From Mangrovivirga cuniculi (GTDB taxonomy: Bacteria > Bacteroidota > Bacteroidia > Cytophagales > Cyclobacteriaceae): 64,000 nt of DNA. Where the stretch lies: assembly GCF_005166025.1 (NCBI RefSeq), contig NZ_CP028923.1, positions 2,482,001-2,546,000 on the forward strand, in the 5' to 3' direction. Below, piece after piece: positions 53,739-59,584 of the stretch. The notes under the pieces were generated by a model. The model had not been told where the DNA came from. It did not search any database and saw nothing but the letters and a program-made list of their open reading frames with translations. How positions within the stretch are numbered: position 1 is the stretch's first letter; the number at the start of each line of letters is the position of its first letter. A program made the position numbers and the translations under genes.

Positions 53739-54881
53739 ATGTCCATAAATTATAACAATATTCCGTCGCCTTGTTTTGTTTTGGAAGAATCCAGACTAAG
53801 GTCTAATCTTGAATTAATGTCACGAGTTCAAAACGAGTCCGGTGCAAATATAATCCTGGCATTTAAAGGATTTGCAATGTGGAGTGCTTTTCCACTCGTA
53901 AGACAATATCTTCGAGGAGCTACAGCAAGTTCATTAAGTGAGGTTAAGCTCTGCTTTGAGGAAATGAAAACTAAAGCCCATACCTATTCACCAGCATATT
54001 TACCGGAAGAATTTGATGAAATATTAAGTTATTCAAGCCACATAACATTTAATTCCCTCTTTCAGGCAGAAACGTTCAAAGATAAAGTTCTTGATTCCCC
54101 GGACAAGGTCTCTATTGGTTTAAGAGTAAACCCCGGATGGTCAGATGTAGAAACCATGTTATATAATCCGAGTGCACCCGGATCTCGATTGGGAGTGTCT
54201 GATGAAGAATTGACCTATGGTCTTCCGGATTATATTGAAGGTCTTCATTTTCATGTTTTGTGTGAATCTTCAGCTGAAAGCCTGGTAAAGGTTCTTGAGT
54301 CTTTTGAGAAATTATATGGAAGGTTTCTTCCCGATTTGAAGTGGGTAAACTTTGGGGGTGGACATCTAATGACTCGAAAGGGATATGATGTAGCGCTTTT
54401 GATTGAAACGATCCAAAAGTTTAAAGCTAAATATCCTCATTTAGAGGTTATCCTTGAGCCCGGTAGTGCGGTTGCCTGGGATACAGGAGTACTTGTTTCA
54501 AGAGTTCTGGATATTGTTGAAAGAAAAGGAGTGAAAACTGCTATACTGGATGTATCATTTACCGCTCATATGCCTGATACATTAGAAATGCCATATCGCC
54601 CGAGAATCATTGGAGCAGGTGATCCGGTAAAAGGAAAACCCACTTATAAGTTAGGTGGAATAAGTTGCCTTGCTGGTGATTACATGAGTGAATATAGCTT
54701 TGAGAAGGAATTGCAAATTGGCGATCGAATCATATTTGAAGATATGATTCATTATACGATGGTGAAAACAACAACCTTTAATGGTATTACTCACCCTTCA
54801 ATTGGAATTTGGCACGAAAATGACGAATTAGAAATTGTTAGGGAGTTTGGATATGAAGATTTTAAGCACAGGCTTTCTTAA
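53739..54881 (+). CDS. nspC: Carboxynorspermidine/carboxyspermidine decarboxylase
   Basis: A 380-residue PLP enzyme of the alanine-racemase-fold decarboxylases. I start at ATG 53739 (MSINYNNIPS); the longer frame from 53682 would code through the terminator-like hairpin. The Schiff-base Lys is Lys43 (LAFKGFAMWS). GLHFHVLCES (about residue 163) and KWVNFGGGHLMTRKGYD supply phosphate binding; LEPGSAVAWDTG is the family marker; the catalytic Cys region is GGISCLAGDYMSE. It releases CO2 from carboxyspermidine to give spermidine. A terminator follows at 54972. Confidence 0.94.
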   Translation: MSINYNNIPSPCFVLEESRLRSNLELMSRVQNESGANIILAFKGFAMWSAFPLVRQYLRGATASSLSEVKLCFEEMKTKAHTYSPAYLPEEFDEILSYSSHITFNSLFQAETFKDKVLDSPDKVSIGLRVNPGWSDVETMLYNPSAPGSRLGVSDEELTYGLPDYIEGLHFHVLCESSAESLVKVLESFEKLYGRFLPDLKWVNFGGGHLMTRKGYDVALLIETIQKFKAKYPHLEVILEPGSAVAWDTGVLVSRVLDIVERKGVKTAILDVSFTAHMPDTLEMPYRPRIIGAGDPVKGKPTYKLGGISCLAGDYMSEYSFEKELQIGDRIIFEDMIHYTMVKTTTFNGITHPSIGIWHENDELEIVREFGYEDFKHRLS

Positions 54882-54971
54882 CCATTTGTTAACATTGCTA
54901 ATGATCGATATTTATAATTATTATAATAACTTATATAATAATTAAAAGCATAAGTGCTACATATAAAAAAT

Positions 54972-55000
54972 AAGAAAGGGAGTTAATCCCTTTCTTTTTC
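54972..55000 (+). terminator. Terminator of nspC
   Basis: AGAAAGGGA (54973-54981) pairs with TCCCTTTCT (54987-54995) around a five-base loop, followed by TTTTC. It lies about 90 bases past the nspC stop, in a very AT-rich spacer that shows no other feature. Confidence 0.8.
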
Positions 55001-55123
55001 AGTATATTAGTTTGGTTAATGAGAAAATAATTATACTTATCCAGAGTCATTCCTTAAGCTTAATGATATTATTTAGCTAAAGTCAATTGAGAATTAAAAA
55101 TTTGTTAAGTTCAATTAATAAAA

Positions 55124-55153
55124 TTGTGATTTATTTTAAAATTATGATCTTTG
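55124..55153 (+). promoter_or_regulatory. Bacteroidota-type promoter
   Basis: TTG at 55124-55126, a 19-base spacer, then GATCTTTG at 55146-55153. This fits TTTG-N19-TAnnTTTG with one mismatch in each box. The ATG at 55172 lies 18 bases past the -7 box. It is a useful contrast with the three Crp-type promoters, which lack the -33 TTG. Confidence 0.55.
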
Positions 55154-55171
55154 ATCGCAAAATCGATGTGA

Positions 55172-55897
55172 ATGGAGATCAGGGTAATTGAAAATAGATT
55201 AAGAAATAAGATCAGGCATGATTCTTTTACTGCCTGGCACGATTATTTACCATCTTTTAAGAATCAGGGTTCTTTAGCAATGGTCTATAAGGAACTCTTA
55301 TGGCCCGGGGCAAAATATCAAACTAAACACAGCCACGAATTTACGATTGTTCAATGTAGTTTTTCCGGAAATAAATCCTTGCGAAATTCTTATTGGGAAG
55401 CCAATGTCAATTCGGTCAATTCAGTTATTCATAAGTTATACCCTGATAAGCCTATTGATAGTATGAATCTCGAAGATACCACGCCATATTTTGGTTATCA
55501 GTTTTGGTTTAACTCTATGAGTACCGATAAGGATACAGCCAATGTCTCTTTTGAAGCTGAAAATTTGAATCCGGGAGAATTAAAAAGAATATATGAGGCG
55601 AAAGACGAAAAGAATGAAAATTTTGTGTCTCTTAAATATGGCAGGTTGGATAAGGGAGAAAATTTTGAATACAAATCCAGGAATATTAAGAGTAAAATTT
55701 ACATTCACGTGGTTTCGGGAGGATTCGAATTTTCCTCGAATGATGGCATTATAATGTTGAATAATGAAGATTCCGTCGAAATTTCAGATATAATTGATAT
55801 AAACCTGAAGTTCATTAAAGATTCACAGATTTTATTATCGAAAATTACCACGTTTAAGATATCAATCTCAGATAACAATAATCAAATATTTTTGTGA
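55172..55897 (+). CDS. Uncharacterised protein with a cupin/pirin-like C-terminus
   Basis: A 241-residue soluble protein. The first half has Trp, His and Tyr in a mixed pattern (DSFTAWHDYLPSFKNQGSLA, AKYQTKHSHEFTIVQCSF). The second half reads VVSGGFEFSSNDGIIMLNN followed by EDSVEISDIIDINLKF, resembling the small beta-barrel of pirin-like cupins, but the metal-binding His/Glu set is not evident. Its stop codon lies inside the Crp box of the next gene. It has its own promoter. Function unknown. Confidence 0.65.
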   Translation: MEIRVIENRLRNKIRHDSFTAWHDYLPSFKNQGSLAMVYKELLWPGAKYQTKHSHEFTIVQCSFSGNKSLRNSYWEANVNSVNSVIHKLYPDKPIDSMNLEDTTPYFGYQFWFNSMSTDKDTANVSFEAENLNPGELKRIYEAKDEKNENFVSLKYGRLDKGENFEYKSRNIKSKIYIHVVSGGFEFSSNDGIIMLNNEDSVEISDIIDINLKFIKDSQILLSKITTFKISISDNNNQIFL

Positions 55898-55937
55898 TAA
55901 AAATCACAAAGCAGCACTCACCTAAAAAGTAATTTTG
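55891..55937 (+). promoter_or_regulatory. Palindromic Crp-type site and -7 box upstream of the crp-like gene
   Basis: TTTGTGATAAAAATCACAAA (55891-55910) is a perfect 20-base dyad with the CRP half site TGTGA. Its centre (55900.5) is 36.5 bases before the last G of TAATTTTG (55930-55937), a full match to TAnnTTTG. No TTTG is at the -33 position (55907-55910 reads CAAA). The ATG at 55941 is four bases beyond the -7 box, so the transcript may be leaderless. Confidence 0.75.
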
Positions 55938-55940
55938 GGT

Positions 55941-56597
55941 ATGGTAGAAGATAGATTAATAAGACAATATTTACCTCAGTTTAATGATAATGATCTAATT
56001 GAGGAACTTTCAAACAATGCGAATTATGTTGAGCTGAAAGCCGGAGATATTTTGATCGAACCGGGCCAGTATATTAAAATGATCCCTATAATCCTTGACG
56101 GAGCTATTAAAGTAATGCGAACCGACGACCAGGGACATGAATTGTTTCTTTATTATCTGGAACCAAAGGAAACCTGTGCAGTGAGTTTGACATGTTGCAG
56201 AGCACAGCGCAGTAGTGAGATTAAGGCAGTGGCTGAAACAGATGTGAAAATGCTCACTGTCTCTTCCAGTTTACATGAGGAATTAGGAGATAAATACCGT
56301 CAATGGAAAGAGTACATCGCAGGGACATATCAGTCTCGGTTTGAAGAAGTATTAAAAGTTATTGATGATATTGCTTTTAAGCGAATGGACGAGAGATTAT
56401 TAAATTATCTCCTGGTAAAAAGAAAGCAACTCCATTCTAATGAAATAGCCACCACTCACCAGGCAATAGCCAATGAACTCGGCACTTCCCGCGAAGTTGT
56501 TTCCAGGTTGCTTAAAACCCTGGAAAAGAAAAAATGGATAGAACTGACGAGGAATAAAATATTTATAAGAGACAATATTGAAGACTTAATAGTTTAA
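55941..56597 (+). CDS. Crp/Fnr-family transcription regulator, probable sulfur or redox sensor
   Basis: A 218-residue protein starting at ATG 55941 (the earlier start is TTG). A cyclic-nucleotide-binding-like sensor domain (about 15-120) has a Cys cluster ETCAVSLTCCRAQ with Cys79, Cys85 and Cys86, absent from E. coli CRP. A long dimer helix follows, then the winged helix-turn-helix (about 165-200, HQAIANELGTSREVVSRLLK). The recognition helix SREVVSR keeps Arg, Glu and Arg at the places of CRP Arg180, Glu181 and Arg185, which read GTGA. It probably activates its own gene, the YeeE/YedE pair and rhodanese-cstB. Confidence 0.9.
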   Translation: MVEDRLIRQYLPQFNDNDLIEELSNNANYVELKAGDILIEPGQYIKMIPIILDGAIKVMRTDDQGHELFLYYLEPKETCAVSLTCCRAQRSSEIKAVAETDVKMLTVSSSLHEELGDKYRQWKEYIAGTYQSRFEEVLKVIDDIAFKRMDERLLNYLLVKRKQLHSNEIATTHQAIANELGTSREVVSRLLKTLEKKKWIELTRNKIFIRDNIEDLIV

Positions 56598-56624
56598 AGG
56601 AGCCCCGAAAGGGGTTTTTTTTAT
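56597..56624 (+). terminator. Terminator of the crp-like gene
   Basis: CCCC (56603-56606) pairs with GGGG (56611-56614) in a GAAA tetraloop; the stem extends by an A-T and a G-T pair, and eight T follow. It separates the regulator from the rhodanese gene, which then needs its own promoter. Confidence 0.8.
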
Positions 56625-56635
56625 TATATGCTAAA

Positions 56636-56679
56636 GTGACAATTAGCACAGAAATAAGGAGTTAGCAGATTTACTTTTG
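56636..56679 (+). promoter_or_regulatory. Crp-type site and -7 box of the rhodanese-cstB operon
   Basis: The degenerate dyad GTGACA-AT-TAGCAC (56636-56649) has its centre at 56642.5, again 36.5 bases before the last G of TACTTTTG (56672-56679), a full TAnnTTTG match. The -33 position (56649-56652) has no TTTG. The start of transcription would fall about 17 bases before the ATG at 56700. Confidence 0.6.
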
Positions 56680-56699
56680 TAAAAAATAATTATTGAAAA

Positions 56700-57020
56700 A
56701 TGTTTAATCTGTTTAACACTAATACAAAATACAAAGATATTCCGGCACCTAAGTTTAGGGAGCTCATGGATAAAGAAAATACAGTTTTGATTGATGTCAG
56801 AACTAAAAGAGAGTTTGATAATGGAGCTATTCCAAATGCAATCAATTATGACTTGTTAAGTGGTGAGTTTTCCGAGAAAATCGCTGACCTCGACAAAGAC
56901 AAAACATACTTAATCTATTGCAGAAGTGGAGCAAGAAGTGCTAACGCCTGCGATATGCTGGCTAAGCATGGCTTTGAAAAGCTTTATAATTTACAAGGTG
57001 GAATAATGTCATATAATTAA
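56700..57020 (+). CDS. Single-domain rhodanese (sulfurtransferase)
   Basis: A 106-residue protein with one rhodanese domain: VLIDVRTKREFDNGAIPNA (about 29-47) and the active loop YCRSGARS with the nucleophile Cys74. It carries sulfane sulfur as a Cys persulfide. It resembles the GlpE-type cytosolic rhodaneses. The next gene, 17 bases later, encodes a persulfide dioxygenase-rhodanese fusion, so the two probably pass sulfur between them. Its promoter carries a Crp-type site. Confidence 0.93.
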   Translation: MFNLFNTNTKYKDIPAPKFRELMDKENTVLIDVRTKREFDNGAIPNAINYDLLSGEFSEKIADLDKDKTYLIYCRSGARSANACDMLAKHGFEKLYNLQGGIMSYN

Positions 57021-57037
57021 GAATAAAAATTAAAATC

Positions 57038-58459
57038 ATGGAAAATAACAATCAATTAATCGAACAAATTTACACGGGGTGTCTGGCTCAGGGAGCATAT
57101 TATATCGAATCAAATGGTGAAGCTGCAGTGATCGATCCACTTAGAGACGTGGATAGCTATATCGCTAAAGCTGAATCAAGAGGGGCAAAAATTAAGTATA
57201 TTTTTGAAACACACTTCCATGCTGATTTCGTTTCCGGGCACATTGACCTGGCTAAGAAAACAGGTGCGCCTATAGTATTTGGGCCTAACGCAAAACCTAC
57301 ATTTGATGCTGTAATTGCTGAAGACGGACAGGTATTTAAGGTTGGAGATCTGGAAATCAAAGTTCTTCATACTCCTGGTCATACAATGGAATCATCATGT
57401 TTCTTATTGATTGATGATAATAAGCCTCAATCTGTATTTACAGGAGATACATTATTCATCGGTGATGTGGGCCGTCCTGATCTTGCGCAAAAAGCAGGTG
57501 AATTAACAATGGAGGATCTGGCAGGGTACCTGTACGACAGTCTAAGGAATAAGATTATGACACTTCCTGAAGACGTTATTGTTTATCCTGGTCACGGTGC
57601 CGGATCAGCATGTGGTAAAAACATGAGTAAGGAAACCGTAAGTACAATTGGCGAGCAATTAGAGTCTAATTATGCTCTAAGAAAAGATATGACAAAAGAA
57701 GAATTCATCAAAGAGGTGACAGAAGGATTGAAAACGCCTCCTGCCTACTTCCCAATGAATGTGAAGATGAATAAGGAAGGATATGATAATATTGATGAGG
57801 TAGTCAATCATGGTATGAAGGAATTAAATGCTGAAGAATTTGAAGCTGTAGCAAATGCGAGTGGAGCAATAATACTTGATACCCGTGATCCTCAGGAATT
57901 TGCGAAAGGCTTTATTCCAAATAGTATTAATATTGGTTTAGACGGACAGTTTGCTCCATGGGTAGGTGCACTTATTCCGATTGATCAGGAGCTATTGATC
58001 GTTGCTGAAGAAGGTCGCGAAGAAGAAACTGTAACCAGATTGGCACGAGTGGGTTATGACAAAGCACTCGGACATTTAAAAGGTGGTTTTAATACCTGGT
58101 TAAATTCAGGGAATGAAATCGATAAGGTAGAATCAATCACTGCATCAGATTTTGCAGATAGAATTAAAAACGACAAAGATGAGATTGTTGTTGATGTTAG
58201 AAGATCATCTGAATATCAGTCTGAGCATGTAATTGATGCATTGAACATCGAACTCGACTACATTAATGATCATATGGCTGAATTTCCAAAAGACAAGCAT
58301 TTCTTTGTACACTGTAAAGGAGGTTATCGATCAATGATTGCAAGTTCGATTTTAAAGTCAAGAGGATACGATAATTTCACTGACGTAGATGGAGGTTTTG
58401 ATGAAATAGCTAAACAAGACGTAGATAAGACTGATTATGTATGCCCAAGTACACTATAA
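57038..58459 (+). CDS. cstB: CstB-like persulfide dioxygenase fused to pseudo-rhodanese and rhodanese domains
   Basis: A 473-residue protein with three domains. Residues 1-250 are a metallo-beta-lactamase-fold persulfide dioxygenase: ETHFHADFVSGH (His59, His61, Asp63), HTPGHTMESS (His115), FTGDTLFIGDVGRPDL (Asp137) and YPGHGAGSACG (His186). Residues about 265-360 are a rhodanese fold whose loop reads VAEEGREEE and has no Cys, i.e. a pseudo-rhodanese. Residues 370-470 are an active rhodanese with Cys426 (FVHCKGGYRS). This is the S. aureus CstB plan. It oxidises low-molecular-weight persulfides, giving thiosulfate or sulfite. Closed by its own terminator. Confidence 0.92.
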   Translation: MENNNQLIEQIYTGCLAQGAYYIESNGEAAVIDPLRDVDSYIAKAESRGAKIKYIFETHFHADFVSGHIDLAKKTGAPIVFGPNAKPTFDAVIAEDGQVFKVGDLEIKVLHTPGHTMESSCFLLIDDNKPQSVFTGDTLFIGDVGRPDLAQKAGELTMEDLAGYLYDSLRNKIMTLPEDVIVYPGHGAGSACGKNMSKETVSTIGEQLESNYALRKDMTKEEFIKEVTEGLKTPPAYFPMNVKMNKEGYDNIDEVVNHGMKELNAEEFEAVANASGAIILDTRDPQEFAKGFIPNSINIGLDGQFAPWVGALIPIDQELLIVAEEGREEETVTRLARVGYDKALGHLKGGFNTWLNSGNEIDKVESITASDFADRIKNDKDEIVVDVRRSSEYQSEHVIDALNIELDYINDHMAEFPKDKHFFVHCKGGYRSMIASSILKSRGYDNFTDVDGGFDEIAKQDVDKTDYVCPSTL

Positions 58460-58483
58460 TCCTAAATTGATCAAATCGATTTT

Positions 58484-58516
58484 GGGAGGCTCCGTAAAGG
58501 AAGCCTCTCTTTTTTA
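58484..58516 (+). terminator. Terminator of the rhodanese-cstB operon
   Basis: GAGGCT (58486-58491) pairs with AGCCTC (58502-58507) around a ten-base loop, followed by six T. Confidence 0.85.
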
Positions 58517-58755
58517 TATTTATTCTAAACCGTTCATGTAAAAGAATAAGTATTTTTAGTAATACTATTGAACTATTTAAGGAGTTATCAGGTGAATTTG
58601 GTAATATTGCAATATAGCTGTATGGTCACTATTGACAGTCATTGGTCCTGATTGGGAAAAGGACTAAGTTTTTAATTAAGCTTGTTAGTAGTGTTTAAAA
58701 TTTTAAGTTTAATCAATCTTTCAAAACCAATTAAATACCAAGCATCTCTTATATT
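58517..58755. other. Regulatory spacer between cstB and the second arsR
   Basis: About 240 bases without an open frame. It holds the ArsR-like box at 58601-58615, roughly 140 bases before the ArsR start. I could not place a TAnnTTTG promoter box next to the gene, so the real start site is unclear; a long leader is possible. Confidence 0.4.
58601..58615 (+). promoter_or_regulatory. ArsR-like operator
   Basis: GTAATATTGCAATAT matches 13 of 15 bases of the box before the first arsR gene (minus strand 12651-12637). Its core ATATTGCAATAT (58604-58615) is a perfect 12-base palindrome. Confidence 0.5.
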
Positions 58756-59070
58756 ATGGGGGTAAGTAAATTAGATAGTTACACAAAATCGGAGTTAAAA
58801 ATTGCCGATTTATCCAAAGCACTGGGCCATCCGGCCAGAATAGCAATCTTAAAGCATTTGCTAAAGGTTAAACAGTGTATAAATGGTGAATTAGTTAGTG
58901 AACTTAAGTTGGCTCAGGCTACTGTTTCCCAGCATTTAAGTGAATTAAAGAAAGCCGGGATAATCAATGCAAAAGTCAAGGGAACATCTATGATCTACTC
59001 CATTGATAAAAAGTCCTGGATAGGGATGGAAAATATTTTTAACGATTTCTTTTCAGAATATACCGGGTAA
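58756..59070 (+). CDS. ArsR-family transcription regulator, second copy
   Basis: A 104-residue winged-helix repressor, clearly paralogous to the arsR at 12.3 kb: ALGHPARIAILKHLLKVKQC against FAHPARIAIIEHMLKVNAC, and LAQATVSQHLSELKKAGII. Only one Cys remains (KQCINGEL); the C-terminal CC and the second internal Cys are missing, so an arsenite site is unlikely and the signal may be another metal, redox or a thiol. It lies between the persulfide operon and the Fur-family regulator. The box at 58601-58615 suggests self-control. Confidence 0.88.
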   Translation: MGVSKLDSYTKSELKIADLSKALGHPARIAILKHLLKVKQCINGELVSELKLAQATVSQHLSELKKAGIINAKVKGTSMIYSIDKKSWIGMENIFNDFFSEYTG

Positions 59071-59100
59071 CATTTTTTCTTAAATGCAATCTTGCAATTG

Positions 59101-59143
59101 TTGTAACAATGTTGCAATAAAGTGCCTTTCTATATTATCTTTG
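59101..59143 (+). promoter_or_regulatory. Fur-family box and promoter of the fur-like gene
   Basis: TTGTAAC-AAT-GTTGCAA (59101-59117) is a 7-3-7 dyad with one mismatch. A full -7 box TATCTTTG (59136-59143) lies 18 bases further, and the TTG at 59112-59114 can serve as -33 (spacer 21). A protein on the box would block the -33 region, as for a repressor. The same box is found at 62021-62037. Confidence 0.6.
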
Positions 59144-59167
59144 GGTTAGAAATAATTGATTCTACTT

Positions 59168-59584
59168 ATGAACAGAGATGATATCAAATCTTTATTGCAT
59201 AAAAATGATCTTCGGGCTACTCCTGTCAGATATGAAGTTTTAGAGGTTTTTTCTAAAAAGGAAGAAGCACTATCAAACAGGGATCTCGAAGACAGACTGC
59301 CGGATTTTGACAGGGTAACGCTATATCGGACTTTGCAATCATTTATCGATAAGAGCATTATACATAAAATACCGGGAGATTCCGGTAACGCGCTTTATGC
59401 ATTTAGTTTTGATGAAAAAACGGTCTATAAAGAAGATAGTCATATTCATTTTCAATGTATCAATTGTGGTAAACTTGAATGTCTTCCGGGTTTTGAAATT
59501 CCCATTCCTGAACTTCCTTCAGGTTATTCAATGAGCGAAATTAATATGATTGTCAAAGGTAAGTGCGAAAAGTGCAATGCTTAA
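59168..59584 (+). CDS. Fur-family metalloregulator (Fur/Zur/PerR type)
   Basis: A 138-residue protein starting at ATG 59168 (MNRDDIKSLL; the earlier start is TTG). The winged helix has the family pattern NDLRATPVRYEVLEVFSKKE and DFDRVTLYRTLQSFIDKSII. The metal region has HIHFQCINCGKLECLPG and a terminal CEKCNA, giving two CxxC pairs for a structural zinc. Which metal it senses cannot be decided; the TonB receptor and lipoprotein downstream argue for metal uptake, and zinc is the most common for this arrangement. The gene overlaps the receptor start by eight bases, so they are coupled. Confidence 0.9.
   Translation: MNRDDIKSLLHKNDLRATPVRYEVLEVFSKKEEALSNRDLEDRLPDFDRVTLYRTLQSFIDKSIIHKIPGDSGNALYAFSFDEKTVYKEDSHIHFQCINCGKLECLPGFEIPIPELPSGYSMSEINMIVKGKCEKCNA

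Noticed and set aside
55891-55910. Transcription terminator for the gene at 55172
   Set aside because: The dyad has only an AAAA spacer, overlaps the stop codon and has no T run; the shared distance to three -7 boxes supports an operator.
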